NCBI GenBank assembly: GCA_022825665.1
Contig: JAJDWI010000019.1
Coordinates: forward strand, 1-37,395
Reading direction: 5' to 3'
Length of the DNA stretch: 37,395 nt
Source of the DNA: Candidatus Poribacteria bacterium
Lineage (GTDB): Bacteria > Poribacteria > WGA-4E > WGA-3G
Made by a program: the position numbers and the translations under genes. Each line of letters starts with the position of its first letter. Position 1 is the first letter of the stretch. Under the pieces are notes generated by a model. That model saw nothing but the letters and a program-made list of their open reading frames with translations. It ran no database searches and was not told the origin of the DNA. Positions 9,397 to 19,670 of the stretch are shown piece by piece.

Positions 9397-9490
9397 TATA
9401 CATCAATTGATTCAGAGTACGGGTAATGATTTGATCAGGATTGAAAAGATGTTACAAAGAACAATTGTATCTGTAAAGGAAATGTAAAAC

Positions 9491-10726
9491 ATGAATGTGG
9501 CACTCTTATTTGGTGGACGATCTCCTGAACACGAAGTATCTATAGTTACCGCGCACCAAGTCAATGCTGCTTTGTCAGAAACGCATGACGTTATTCCAAT
9601 CTATATAACAAAAGATGGTGCATGGTTAACAGGTGATAAACTCAATGAGTTGAATACATTTACAGAGGGAACACTCCCTCATGCAACTGATTTTGAGTCT
9701 GTTAGTATTGAATTTGATACAACCGCTAAATTCACTGTTTTACCGAAAAGAAGCGGTTTATTCAGCAAAAAAAGGGAACTCTCAATAGATGTTGTATTTC
9801 CTGCGATTCACGGAGTAAACGGGGAAGATGGTTCTCTTCAAGGACTTCTTGAACTGATGAATATACCTTATGTAGGAGCTGGTGTTGTAGGTTCTGGTAT
9901 AGGTATGGATAAAATCATGATGAAAGCCGTTCTAAATGAGAATGGACTTCCTATAGTTCCTTATATATCATTCACAAAAAATGATTGGAATTCAGCAAAC
10001 AACGAGATTATAAAGGTAATTGAAGATTCAATTTCATACCCAATGTATGTTAAACCTGCAATCAGTGGATCAAGCATTGGTGTGAGTCAAGTTATAGATC
10101 AAGATGAGCTAAGTGATTCTATTGAACTTGCATGTAGATATTGCCGACGTGTGATCGTTGAAAAGGCTATTGTAAATGGCTATGAGATTAATTGCTCAGT
10201 GATGGGTACTCATCAGCCGACTGCATCTGTTTGTGAACAACCGATTTCAAGCACAGACTTCTTAAGTTTTGACGACAAATATATCCATGAAAATTCGGAT
10301 GCTGAAACGAATGCCGACGGAACGTCTGAGTCTAATGTTGCATCTGGAATGGCAGGTGCACAACGTGAAATACCTGCACCAATTTCAGATGAATTAACGT
10401 TACATATACAAAAACTTGCAACTGAAACTTTTCATGTCCTTGACTGTGCTGGTATTGCGAGAATTGATTTTTTAGTAGACAGTGAAGAACAGGTTTATGT
10501 GAATGAAATAAATACGATTCCTGGTTCTTTCAGTTTTTACTTATGGGAACCTGTCGGAATATCCTTTCCTGAATTGGTATCTCAATTAGTTTCGCTTGCC
10601 GTAGAAACACATCAAGAGAAGAGCAGATTAATCTATTCTTATACAACTAATTTGTTGAGTCAAGCAGGAGCAAGTTTTGCTAAGTTAAAAGGCAATGGCA
10701 ACTCGAAACCAGAGGAAACTGTTTAA
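9491..10726 (+). CDS. ddl: D-alanine--D-alanine ligase
   Basis: An ATP-grasp ligase making the D-Ala-D-Ala dipeptide used by MurF. Motifs over 411 residues: LLFGGRSPEHEVS at the N-terminus, FPAIHGVNGEDGSLQG, YVKPAISGSSIGVSQV (ATP-grasp glycine loop) and VNEINTIPGS (metal-binding and catalytic C-terminus). The segment before REIPAPIS (about residues 265-295) is longer and richer in polar residues than in E. coli DdlB. The ribosome site AAAGGAA lies upstream of the ATG. Its place between murF and mraY is unusual, since ddl commonly follows murC or murB. Confidence 0.95.
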   Translation: MNVALLFGGRSPEHEVSIVTAHQVNAALSETHDVIPIYITKDGAWLTGDKLNELNTFTEGTLPHATDFESVSIEFDTTAKFTVLPKRSGLFSKKRELSIDVVFPAIHGVNGEDGSLQGLLELMNIPYVGAGVVGSGIGMDKIMMKAVLNENGLPIVPYISFTKNDWNSANNEIIKVIEDSISYPMYVKPAISGSSIGVSQVIDQDELSDSIELACRYCRRVIVEKAIVNGYEINCSVMGTHQPTASVCEQPISSTDFLSFDDKYIHENSDAETNADGTSESNVASGMAGAQREIPAPISDELTLHIQKLATETFHVLDCAGIARIDFLVDSEEQVYVNEINTIPGSFSFYLWEPVGISFPELVSQLVSLAVETHQEKSRLIYSYTTNLLSQAGASFAKLKGNGNSKPEETV

Positions 10727-10837
10727 ATAATGTATCTGCAGTAATAGGATATCTAACTGCATTCGATTATATAAATCTTTATTAGAACTTTATCATAACA
10801 CTTTATCCACCCAATTATGTTGGAAGCAGCATTATAA

Positions 10838-11956
10838 ATGTTTTATCACCTTTTTTTTGAAACTCTTGTTAGTATATTTCAACCTTTTGAAGTTTTTGGT
10901 TCAATACCTTTTCGTGCGGTTTATGCGACAGCGACAGCCCTTGTTATTTCGCTTGTATTAGGACCGTTCATGATCAGACGGTTAAAACAGTTGCGAATCG
11001 GGGAACATATTCAAGAAGAGGTGGAAAAAGCTCAGCAGCAAAATGAGGATCAGAACAAGGCAGGAACTCCAACTATGGGTGGAATTCTGATTATTGTAGC
11101 GGTATTGATATCTATCCTATTCTGGGCAAAGTTGGATCAACCGTTTATTTACCTTATGATCTTTACGACACTCTGGTTTGGTGGACTTGGGTTTTTAGAT
11201 GATATGTGTAAAATAAGCAGGAAACAATCACTTGGTCTCCGTGGTTGGCAGAAAATAGTCCTGCAAACAATAGGTGCTTTAGCAATTGCATGCTATCTTT
11301 ATCAATGGGGTCCTGTTGAAGCGAATGATGCCGCAAGTCGCACAGTATTACATATTCCATTTTTGAAAGACATACAACCTAATCTTGGATTTCTCTTTAT
11401 CCCATTTGCAACCTTAGTTATCGTCGGCACATCAAATGCAGTTAATCTAACAGATGGGATGGATGGATTGGCGATAGGGTGTACTTTATTCGTCGCAGCG
11501 ACAATTGGTGCATTAGGATATTTAACAAGTCATAATCTGATAGCAGAACACCTTAACCTGTCACACTTACCAATTGGTGGTGAGGTTACTGCGATCTTCT
11601 GTGCCTCCTTAGCAGGAGCGGGTTTAGGTTTTCTATGGTATAATGGACATCCTGCCCAATTATTTATGGGAGATACAGGTTCTCTGCCTCTGGGTGCAAC
11701 GCTTGGGACTTCTGCGTTGTTAATCAAGCAGGAATTTCTTCTTATCATTGTTGGTGGTATATTTGTTGCGGAAGCATTATCTGTTATTATACAAGTCTGG
11801 TCTTACAGAACTTTTGGAAGACGGGTCATCAAGATGTCCCCTCTTCATTACCATTTCCTACTATCAGGATGGAAAGAATCTAAGGTTGTAATCCGTTTCT
11901 GGATTGTTGCCTTGATTTTAATGTTGATAGCATTAAGTACGTTGAGATTGGGATAA
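10838..11956 (+). CDS. mraY: Phospho-N-acetylmuramoyl-pentapeptide transferase MraY
   Basis: An integral membrane enzyme that moves phospho-MurNAc-pentapeptide to undecaprenyl phosphate, forming lipid I. The 372-residue protein is rich in membrane helices and carries the family signatures GGLGFLDDMCKI (the Asp pair), SLGLRGWQK, NLTDGMDGLAIG and FMGDTGSLPLGATLG, plus SPLHYHFLLSGWKE near the end. Length is typical. It sits in its usual place upstream of murD. A modest GGAAGC ribosome site precedes the ATG. Confidence 0.97.
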   Translation: MFYHLFFETLVSIFQPFEVFGSIPFRAVYATATALVISLVLGPFMIRRLKQLRIGEHIQEEVEKAQQQNEDQNKAGTPTMGGILIIVAVLISILFWAKLDQPFIYLMIFTTLWFGGLGFLDDMCKISRKQSLGLRGWQKIVLQTIGALAIACYLYQWGPVEANDAASRTVLHIPFLKDIQPNLGFLFIPFATLVIVGTSNAVNLTDGMDGLAIGCTLFVAATIGALGYLTSHNLIAEHLNLSHLPIGGEVTAIFCASLAGAGLGFLWYNGHPAQLFMGDTGSLPLGATLGTSALLIKQEFLLIIVGGIFVAEALSVIIQVWSYRTFGRRVIKMSPLHYHFLLSGWKESKVVIRFWIVALILMLIALSTLRLG

Positions 11957-12008
11957 TAGTATATGACGTAGATAACTCCTGCTTATATTTTTCAGATGAG
12001 GTAAATGT

Positions 12009-13538
12009 TTGAAATATCCTAACATGAACAGATATGCAGGAAAAAGAATCACGATTTTTGGAGCAAATCGCAGTGGTATCGCAATTGCACGATTACTTTT
12101 TGACCTTGGTGCAATTATATCTCTTACAGATACTCGTGACTCAGGTGCATTAGCTGAAGAAATATCTCAATTAGACGGATTACAGTTACAATATTACCTT
12201 GGTGGACATGATGAATCTTGTATTGCCAATGCTGAATTAATAGTCGTTTCACCGGGAGTTCCATTAGATATTCCGATTTTAGTTGAGGCGAAGAATAGAG
12301 ATATTTCTATTTTAGGAGAATTGGAAATCTCAGCAAGTCTATGTCGAGCTCCTATTGTAGCGATTACTGGGACAAAAGGAAAATCCACAACAACCCTTTT
12401 GACAGCAGCCATTCTTGAGAAGAGTAACCTTTTTTCTTCTGTGGTAGTTGCCGGAAATATAGGCGTTCCGTTAGCAAGTAAGGTGGGAACTGTTACAAAG
12501 AACGATATTGTAGTCGTAGAAGCAAGCAGTTTCCAATTAGAGAGTACAGACACTTTCTGTCCAGAGGTGAGTGTGGTGCTAAATGTTTCACGGGATCATC
12601 TCGATCGCCATCAAACAATGGATGCGTATTTTAACGCAAAACGCAAAATATACGCCAATCAGACTGAGAAGGACTGGATCGTGCTGAATGCATCAGACCC
12701 AAGAGTAAAAGGTCTTAACAACGACAATGATGCTAAAAAAGCATATTTTACTGATAGTCTTGAACATGCAGAGATGGAGCTGAATTTATTATGTCAACAG
12801 TTAGAATCGGATATAGGAGCGCGTTTGCAAAGTAAGGTAGACACTGCTGACATTTACACTTTTATAGACAGACAGGAACATTGGATTTGTAATACTGCAG
12901 AAATACCGTTAGCTGGAGCTCATAATGTTCGGAACACACTTGCTTCTGTTGTTATTGGCACTATCTACGGTGTTAAACCCACGGACATTAGAAATGCTAT
13001 CCTTGAATTCAACCGGACACATCCTGCTCTTGAACATGCTTATGAAAAAGTAAGTGTTATCAATGGAGTAGATTACATAAACGATTCAAAGGCAACAAAC
13101 GTCTTAGCAACATACGCTGCACTTGAATCAATCCAAGTATCATCACATCAAAATGGGAAAGCAAAACGTGTATATTTAATCATTGGTGGTTTTGATAAAG
13201 GTAACGATTACGCATCCATTATTGAACTTGTCAACACCAAGGTTAAGGTTTTGATATTGCTTGGAGAACATACACAGAACATACAAAAGGAACTTGCAGG
13301 TTGTGCTGAGATGTTTCATGCTGCAACAATGGAAGCTGCCGTTGAATTTGCACATAACCAAGCAACACAAGGTAACATTGTGCTTTTGTCTCCTGCAAAT
13401 GCGAGTTTTGATATGTATACAAATTATAAAGAACGTGGTGAAGATTTTAAAAGAGTTGTAAAATCACTTGACCCCAAATTGGACACAAAAATAAACACAA
13501 ACAATTTATATGCAAAATCAAAATACACTGAATTATAG
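12009..13538 (+). CDS. murD: UDP-N-acetylmuramoylalanine--D-glutamate ligase MurD
   Basis: Adds D-Glu to UDP-MurNAc-L-Ala in the cytoplasm. The protein is 509 residues, somewhat longer than usual. It has an N-terminal Rossmann-like UDP-binding domain (ITIFGANRSGIA), P-loop GTKGKST (121-127), the central-domain VLNVSRDHLDRHQTMDAYFNAKRKI with the carbamylated-lysine region, and C-terminal NDSKATN. The start is taken at TTG 12009 because GAGG at 11998-12001 is well spaced for it. The ATG at 12024 would remove only five residues. The 3' end overlaps ftsW by 29 bases. Confidence 0.93.
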   Translation: MKYPNMNRYAGKRITIFGANRSGIAIARLLFDLGAIISLTDTRDSGALAEEISQLDGLQLQYYLGGHDESCIANAELIVVSPGVPLDIPILVEAKNRDISILGELEISASLCRAPIVAITGTKGKSTTTLLTAAILEKSNLFSSVVVAGNIGVPLASKVGTVTKNDIVVVEASSFQLESTDTFCPEVSVVLNVSRDHLDRHQTMDAYFNAKRKIYANQTEKDWIVLNASDPRVKGLNNDNDAKKAYFTDSLEHAEMELNLLCQQLESDIGARLQSKVDTADIYTFIDRQEHWICNTAEIPLAGAHNVRNTLASVVIGTIYGVKPTDIRNAILEFNRTHPALEHAYEKVSVINGVDYINDSKATNVLATYAALESIQVSSHQNGKAKRVYLIIGGFDKGNDYASIIELVNTKVKVLILLGEHTQNIQKELAGCAEMFHAATMEAAVEFAHNQATQGNIVLLSPANASFDMYTNYKERGEDFKRVVKSLDPKLDTKINTNNLYAKSKYTEL

Positions 13539-14721
13539 TAGTTCGACTGCATTTTCATCTGATCGAGCTCGTCCACAAATTTCGGGTGTCGGTAGAGTAG
13601 ATACCGGTTTGCTTGCTGTTACACTATGCTTGGTGGGAATAGGAATATTGATGGTATATAGTGCGGGGCATGTATTATCAAACAATCAGTATGGAAACAA
13701 CTTTCACTATTTGAGAATTCAAGTCATTGCTTGTGTAATAGGTTTAGTTGGTATGGGGATTGCTTCATACATCCCGTATAGGTTTTATGAAAAGTATAGT
13801 AATTTGCTACTTTTCCTTGCATTTGTATTATTGATCCTTGTTTTTACACCTATAGGTATGGGTGTAAGTGGAGCAGAAGGTGGTACTTTTAGACGATGGA
13901 TTGCAATAAAGAGTATTCGGTTTCAACCTGTGGAATTTGCGAAAATTGCCTTGCTAATTCATACAGCACATTTCTTAGCAAGAAAACCGGAACGTATTAA
14001 AAGTTTTTTTCATGGCGTGTTACCTAACATTCTTATAATTGGTTTGATGTTTGGATTAGTTGCCAAACAACCTGATTTTGGTTCTGCAGTCCTTTTAGCA
14101 GCAACCGCAGGATGTCTGCTGTTCATTGGAGGTATCAGACTATCTCACACGTTCATGTTAGTAGGTGCTGGTGTATCATTGCTGGCAGGATTCATTATAA
14201 GTAGTCCATATAGGCTAAAACGTTTGACGGATTACTGGGCATCCTTACAATCGCCGGATGCAACGAGTTTTCAGTTGGGACGTTCATTGGAAGCACTGAA
14301 ATGGGGTGGTTTTTTCGGTGTAGGAATTGATGACAGTTCAGCAAAAATCAATTATTTACCATATCCGCATACAGATTTTATTTTTTCAGTCTTAGGAGAA
14401 GAATTTGGTTTTATCGGCGCAGCAAGCGTTACAATTATCTTTATGATATTTGTGTGGCGCGGGATTTCAATTGCAAGACGCACTGAAAACAGGTTTGGGG
14501 CACTTTTCGCGACTGGACTAACGTTAATCATTGGACTACAAGCATTCATCAATATCGGTGTTGTAACAGGATTACTGCCAACAAAAGGTATTACACTTCC
14601 ATTTCTCAGTTATGGAGGTTCGTCTCTTGTAATAAGTTTAGTCAGTGTAGGTATACTCTTAAATATATCCAGAAGTGCTACAAGGACATTACCAAAAGCA
14701 AGAAAAAATGAACCTAAATAA
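13510..14721 (+). CDS. ftsW: SEDS-family division glycosyltransferase FtsW
   Basis: A polytopic SEDS protein that polymerises lipid II at the septum together with FtsI. The 403-residue product has about ten membrane helices after a polar N-terminus of about 30 residues. Signatures: VDTGLLAVTLCLVGIGILMVYSA in the first helix, RRWI, FQPVEFAKIALLI, KQPDFGSAVLL (with the SEDS aspartate region), and PTKGITLPFLSYGGSSL near the end. The reading frame starts inside the end of murD (29-base overlap), so coupled translation is likely. Confidence 0.94.
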   Translation: MQNQNTLNYSSSTAFSSDRARPQISGVGRVDTGLLAVTLCLVGIGILMVYSAGHVLSNNQYGNNFHYLRIQVIACVIGLVGMGIASYIPYRFYEKYSNLLLFLAFVLLILVFTPIGMGVSGAEGGTFRRWIAIKSIRFQPVEFAKIALLIHTAHFLARKPERIKSFFHGVLPNILIIGLMFGLVAKQPDFGSAVLLAATAGCLLFIGGIRLSHTFMLVGAGVSLLAGFIISSPYRLKRLTDYWASLQSPDATSFQLGRSLEALKWGGFFGVGIDDSSAKINYLPYPHTDFIFSVLGEEFGFIGAASVTIIFMIFVWRGISIARRTENRFGALFATGLTLIIGLQAFINIGVVTGLLPTKGITLPFLSYGGSSLVISLVSVGILLNISRSATRTLPKARKNEPK

Positions 14722-14791
14722 AGACTGCTAATTATAAATACTCTGGTAAGATAGTATCAATATTTGACAAGACCAACCCACTTAAATGTAA

Positions 14792-16039
14792 GTGATATTA
14801 GTTGATGTGAAAAATCAGAATACACAACAGAAACGGCAAGACACTATAAACGAAAATATAAATAAGAAAATACATGTGAAAAGGTTCGTATTTGCTGGTG
14901 GTGGTACAGGTGGACATATATATCCTGCCATTGGTATTGCCCAAGCCCTTCAGCGACTCAATCCAAAGATAGACCTTGTATTTATTGGTGGACGAGACCG
15001 ATTAGAATCGACACTTGTTCCACAACAAGGCTTCAATTTTCTACCTATTACCGTAGAAGGATTCCCACGCAGCTTGACATTGAAGTGGATCCCTGTTATA
15101 ATAAAAACTTGTCAAGGACTGCTGCAGTCGTTGAAATATTTGAAGCAATTAAAGCCGGAGGTGGTTATAGGAACAGGCGGGTATGTATCAGGTCCCGTTC
15201 TTTTTGCTGCTTGGTTAATGGATATTCCGATAGCGATTCAGGAGCAAAATGTGTCACCAGGATTGACGAATAGTATTCTTGCACGTTGGGCAAAGGCAGC
15301 GTATCTTGCATTACCACCAAATAACCAACGATTTCCCGAACATATTGTTCAGGTGACAGGTAACCCGATTCGTCTCGGTATAACAGAATATCCACGGAAT
15401 GACGAAACTTACAACAAATACAATCTATCTCCATTACGTAAAACGGTCTTCGTAATGGGAGGTAGTCAGGGGGCACGCGCAATAAATGAAGTGATGATTG
15501 ATGCTTGTCCATTAATTGCTAAGTTTGCTATGTCTGATGATCAGGAAATGGATAGAGACAACATAGATATGCATAAGTCTTCAAATTCGTGTAATATCCA
15601 GATTGTACATCAGACAGGAAAATCCCATGTTGAAGAAGTGCGAGACGCGTATGTTCAACATGGAATTCCACATCATGTTCAATCTTTTTTTGATACTGTA
15701 GAAGAAATATATAGCATTACAGATGTAATGATATGTAGAGCTGGTGGTATGACGGTATCTGAAGTAACCGCTTGCGGTATTCCAGCAATTTTCATCCCGT
15801 TGCCTGCCGCTATTGGAAATAACCAGGTAATCAATGCAAAATCAGTTGCAAATTCTGGCGCAGCAGTAGTACTTGAACAGGATAAGTTTACACCCGAGGA
15901 CCTTGTGGATCATCTAATCAATATTCTCACAGAGGAAGAAACATATCAACAGATGAGAGCTGCATCTAAAGATTTAGGACGACCGTTTGCCTGTGATACT
16001 ATTGCCGAGTCGCTTTATAAACTTACAGAGGCATTGTAA
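14792..16039 (+). CDS. murG: UDP-GlcNAc:lipid I N-acetylglucosaminyltransferase MurG
   Basis: A peripheral membrane glycosyltransferase that turns lipid I into lipid II. Signatures: FAGGGTGGHIYPAIGIA (N-terminal glycine loop), IGTGGYVSGPV, QEQNVSPG, VTGNPIR, VMGGSQGARAIN and CRAGGMTVSEV...IPLPAAIGNNQ. A polar insert (near residues 240-265) lengthens the C-terminal domain. The start is uncertain. GTG 14792 gives a Lys/Asn/Gln-rich leader of about 28 residues without family resemblance. GTG 14876 would begin right before the conserved RFVFAGGGTGGH. Neither has a clear ribosome site. Confidence 0.94.
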   Translation: MILVDVKNQNTQQKRQDTINENINKKIHVKRFVFAGGGTGGHIYPAIGIAQALQRLNPKIDLVFIGGRDRLESTLVPQQGFNFLPITVEGFPRSLTLKWIPVIIKTCQGLLQSLKYLKQLKPEVVIGTGGYVSGPVLFAAWLMDIPIAIQEQNVSPGLTNSILARWAKAAYLALPPNNQRFPEHIVQVTGNPIRLGITEYPRNDETYNKYNLSPLRKTVFVMGGSQGARAINEVMIDACPLIAKFAMSDDQEMDRDNIDMHKSSNSCNIQIVHQTGKSHVEEVRDAYVQHGIPHHVQSFFDTVEEIYSITDVMICRAGGMTVSEVTACGIPAIFIPLPAAIGNNQVINAKSVANSGAAVVLEQDKFTPEDLVDHLINILTEEETYQQMRAASKDLGRPFACDTIAESLYKLTEAL

Positions 16040-16101
16040 ACATAAGACTTATTTAGGTGTTTTAATTTATTCAATTTTGGTTTCGGTTTTGGAGGTAAGT
16101 G

Positions 16102-17466
16102 TTGTTTGGTAAAACTCAACACATCCATTTTATAGGTATAGGTGGGGCGGGATTAAGTGGTATTGCAGAAGTCCTTCTTGACCACAAATTTGATGTAACC
16201 GGTTCAGACATAAAAAAAACTGCAACAACAGAGCATTTAAAGACCTGTGGTGCAAAAATCTGGTATGGTCATGCTGCTACTCAAGTTAATGGAGCGGATG
16301 TTGTTGTTATGTCGCCAGCAATTCCATCAGATAATCCGGAATTGCAAGCTGCCTTGTTCGCCAAAATCCCTATTATTAGGGGTGCTGAAATGCTGAATGA
16401 AATAACACGTATGCGGTATAGTATTGCAGTTAGTGGAACACACGGTAAGACGACCACTACAGCAATGACTGCCGCTGTTTTGTCAACACTTGACCCAACG
16501 GTAATTGTAGGAGGTAAGTTAGTTGATGGTAGTAACGCACGAAGCGGTCATGGAAATGTGATGGTAATTGAAGCAGATGAGGCATACGGTTCCATAGATA
16601 TGATTTATCCGACAATCGCTGTTGTAACATCAGTTGATGCAGATCATTTGGACTACTATGACAGCGTTGAAGAAATCGGAGAGACTTTTCTTACCTTCAT
16701 TAACAAAGTGCCATTTTATGGTTCTGCTGTCCTGTGTCTTGACCAAGAAAACATACAAAAACTCATTCCACAAATTGAAAAGAAATTCCTCACATACGGT
16801 CTTGATACTCGCGCAGATTTGATTGCAGAGGAAATTGAGATAGATGGACCCACTTCCCATTATCAAGTGCGTTACAATGGAGTACTGTGTGGAAAAGTCC
16901 ATCTTAAAATGCCCGGTCGACACAACATCTCAAACTCTTTAGCTGCTATAGCAGTTGGACTCGAATTGGATATTTCATTCGAAAATATACGTCAAGCACT
17001 TGAATCCTTTCAAGGGGTTCATAGACGATTCGAGGTATTAGGATCAGTCGATGACATTGTTGTCGTTGATGACTATGCGCACAACCCTGCGAAATTAATG
17101 GCAGCATTACGAGGGGCAAGAGAAGGTTATAACCGGCGCATCGTAGCAGTTTTTCAACCGCACCGATACGCCCGAGTCCGTGACCTTGCAGAAGAGTTCT
17201 CCAGATCCTTTTATCAGGCAGATATATTGATTGTTACCTCTATCTTTGGAGCTGGTGAAGAACCGATTGAAAATGTAACAGGAGAAAATCTCGCTAATGC
17301 CATAGAAGCACATGGACACCCAAATGTAATCTACATATCAGATATGGGTGATGTGGTTAATCATCTACTGGAGATTACACGTCCCAATGATTTGGTTATT
17401 ACACTTGGAGCGGGTGATATCGTAAATGTAGGTCATAAATTTTTAAGTAGACTTTCCACAGAATAG
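16102..17466 (+). CDS. murC: UDP-N-acetylmuramate--L-alanine ligase MurC
   Basis: Adds L-Ala to UDP-MurNAc, the first Mur ligase step. Features: IHFIGIGGAGLSGIAEVL (N-terminal Rossmann domain), GTHGKT P-loop (about 112-117), IEADEAYGS, VTSVDADHLDYY, and VDDYAHNPAKL plus FQPHRYARVRDL in the C-terminal domain. Length is about 454 residues, normal for MurC. A strong GGAGG (16091-16095) lies six bases before TTG 16102 but only three before GTG 16099, so TTG is the better start. The difference is one residue. It precedes ftsQ by 11 bases. Confidence 0.95.
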   Translation: MFGKTQHIHFIGIGGAGLSGIAEVLLDHKFDVTGSDIKKTATTEHLKTCGAKIWYGHAATQVNGADVVVMSPAIPSDNPELQAALFAKIPIIRGAEMLNEITRMRYSIAVSGTHGKTTTTAMTAAVLSTLDPTVIVGGKLVDGSNARSGHGNVMVIEADEAYGSIDMIYPTIAVVTSVDADHLDYYDSVEEIGETFLTFINKVPFYGSAVLCLDQENIQKLIPQIEKKFLTYGLDTRADLIAEEIEIDGPTSHYQVRYNGVLCGKVHLKMPGRHNISNSLAAIAVGLELDISFENIRQALESFQGVHRRFEVLGSVDDIVVVDDYAHNPAKLMAALRGAREGYNRRIVAVFQPHRYARVRDLAEEFSRSFYQADILIVTSIFGAGEEPIENVTGENLANAIEAHGHPNVIYISDMGDVVNHLLEITRPNDLVITLGAGDIVNVGHKFLSRLSTE

Positions 17467-17477
17467 AGTGTAATACA

Positions 17478-18434
17478 ATGGAATTACTTAAAGCTGGTAA
17501 ACATAGAAATGATGGTCCTGTGCATCGAATCATAAAATCAAAGGGTAACCAGAACGCAAAATATCGTGTGCGAAGGATGGTTATAGTCGTTACTGTTTTA
17601 ATAACGATGTTGTATATAGGAAAGATTCTTCTTGGTTTTTTTGATTTACAACACGTGCACGTATCCATTGTACTTGCAGGTAATTCTCATTATACAGAAG
17701 GTGATATTTATGATGTTTTAGGAGATAATCTTGAAAATATCATAATGGATTCTGAAGCTAAAACTGTTACATATTTGAAGGACAATCTGAGTTATGTTAA
17801 AAATGCTCATGTTTCCAAAAACTATGTCAAACGACAGTTGACTATTGAAATTATTGAACGTGTACCATTTGCGCGATTAAAACATATCATATTAACTGAA
17901 AAGAGAGCAAAAGAATCCAATCAACAAAACACTGATAAGAAAAACACACATCAATATTATTTAATAGACGATGCAGGTTATGTGTTAGAATCTATTACAT
18001 CAGAAAGAGAAAACCACTTGGCACTAATACTGGATGAAGGGATTAAAGAACCAGAAATTGGTAAACAAATCAAAACTGGTACAACGCAACGTGGTATACA
18101 TATCATCAAACTCGTAAGGTTGAGAAAGCCGGAACTAAGTCCACATTTGACGAGTATTGATGCACGAGTGTCTGATATGATAACAATTAATATTGGCATT
18201 TTGCCGATGCAAGCATGGATCTCATCGGACATGATTGAGACAGGTTTAAACCATATTTGGTTGTTCATAAAACAACAAGGTCTACACATCCTGCAGAGAG
18301 AAAAAATGCGTGTGCAAGGAACAACATTTTTGAATAAACGTGGAAATAATAAGAAAATTAACATACCAGAAACAATAACATATTTAGATGCACGATATAA
18401 AGATACACTATTTTTAGGAGGAGAAAGCAGATAG
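17478..18434 (+). CDS. ftsQ: FtsQ/DivIB-type division protein with POTRA domain
   Basis: Bitopic division protein of 318 residues. It has a basic cytoplasmic N-terminus (1-33), one membrane helix (about 34-54) and an extracytoplasmic POTRA-like region starting VLAGNSHYTEGDIYDVLG. This is followed by VKNAHVSKNYVKRQLTIEIIERVPFA (the beta domain) and YYLIDDAGYVLES, the recurring FtsQ segment. It links early and late divisome proteins. The stop codon abuts the ftsA ATG. The leader of ftsA (AGGAGGAG) lies inside the end of this gene. Confidence 0.88.
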   Translation: MELLKAGKHRNDGPVHRIIKSKGNQNAKYRVRRMVIVVTVLITMLYIGKILLGFFDLQHVHVSIVLAGNSHYTEGDIYDVLGDNLENIIMDSEAKTVTYLKDNLSYVKNAHVSKNYVKRQLTIEIIERVPFARLKHIILTEKRAKESNQQNTDKKNTHQYYLIDDAGYVLESITSERENHLALILDEGIKEPEIGKQIKTGTTQRGIHIIKLVRLRKPELSPHLTSIDARVSDMITINIGILPMQAWISSDMIETGLNHIWLFIKQQGLHILQREKMRVQGTTFLNKRGNNKKINIPETITYLDARYKDTLFLGGESR

Positions 18435-19670
18435 ATGGCAAAAGGAACAATTATCACCGGCTTGGATATCGGCTCGAGTAAGATCTCTGTTGTAGTGTGC
18501 CATGCCCTGCCAAGTTTAGATGGAGAGATGGAAATTATCGGAGTCGGTGCTGCAAGTTCACAAGGGTTACGAAGAGGAGTCGTAACCGACATCAATCTGA
18601 CTGCAGGTGCGATTCGAGAGGCAATCTCAGAAGCTGAACTCATGGCAGGGGTCAATATAGAGTCAGTGTGTTTAGGGATAACAGGTGAGCATGTTGTGGG
18701 ACAAACTTCACGCGGTGTCGTGACAGTAAAAAATAGTTCTCAGATAACTAAGGATGATGTAGACCGAGCAGTGCAATCAGCACGAACAATTGCTGCTATC
18801 CCGGAAGGTCATGATATTCTACATGTGATTGAACAGAACTTTATTATTGATATGGATAATAGGATTAAGGAACCGATTGGCATGTCTGGTTCTCGTTTAG
18901 AAGCAAACGCATATATTATTACTGGTAATTCAAGTGGAATTCAAAGTCTTCTAAATAGCGTTGAAAGTGCAGAGATTCCAAGTGTGGAAACACTTGCCAT
19001 TGCACCTATGGCATCTGCCAAAGCTGTCTTGCAAAGAGATGAACGTGAAGTGGGTATTGCCCTTGCAGATATCGGTGATCAAACAACAGAAATCATTGTA
19101 TACAAAGAAGATGCTATTGAGCATGTAGTTGTATTTCCGGTTGGCGGTCAACATGTAACAAACGATATTGCTCAATATTTAAAGGTAACGCTCCCCATGG
19201 CTGAAGAACTGAAACTTCACCGGGGATGTGCATGGACTGAGTGGGTAACTGAAGAAGATACTAATCCTGTTCCGATTACAACAGGATCTACACCTCCACG
19301 ATTTATCAGTCGATTCGAATTAGCACAAATTATTGAATTCCGAATGGCACAAATTCTTGAAGCAATTGCAAGCGAACTTGGGGACTTACAACTGCCTGGT
19401 GGACTTGTGTTAACAGGCGGAACAGCACTAATGGATGGTTTGACTGAACTTGCAGAACATGTATTACAGGTACGTGTCCAAGTCGGATATCCAAAGGAAC
19501 TGAAAGGCTTAACGGATCGTGTAAATTATCCAATGTATTCAACGAGTTTAGGGTTAGCGATGTATGGAGAATCCTTACGCCGCGAAGAAAAGCAAGCTCA
19601 TGCTTTACGACGTAGTTCAGGTTGGTTTGGCGGATTTTTTCGTAATATAAAGGAATGGTTCGGTTATTAA
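18435..19670 (+). CDS. ftsA: Cell division protein FtsA
   Basis: An actin-like ATPase that tethers FtsZ to the membrane. The 411-residue protein opens with ITGLDIGSSKISVVV (phosphate 1 loop) and contains the SHS2/1C region, DIGDQTTEIIVY (phosphate 2) and GGLVLTGGTALMDGL (adenosine loop). It ends with the amphipathic tail WFGGFFRNIKEWFGY that serves as the membrane-targeting helix. A strong ribosome site, AGGAGGAG, lies at about 18417-18424. Unusually, ftsZ does not follow directly: 608 non-coding bases separate them. Confidence 0.96.
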   Translation: MAKGTIITGLDIGSSKISVVVCHALPSLDGEMEIIGVGAASSQGLRRGVVTDINLTAGAIREAISEAELMAGVNIESVCLGITGEHVVGQTSRGVVTVKNSSQITKDDVDRAVQSARTIAAIPEGHDILHVIEQNFIIDMDNRIKEPIGMSGSRLEANAYIITGNSSGIQSLLNSVESAEIPSVETLAIAPMASAKAVLQRDEREVGIALADIGDQTTEIIVYKEDAIEHVVVFPVGGQHVTNDIAQYLKVTLPMAEELKLHRGCAWTEWVTEEDTNPVPITTGSTPPRFISRFELAQIIEFRMAQILEAIASELGDLQLPGGLVLTGGTALMDGLTELAEHVLQVRVQVGYPKELKGLTDRVNYPMYSTSLGLAMYGESLRREEKQAHALRRSSGWFGGFFRNIKEWFGY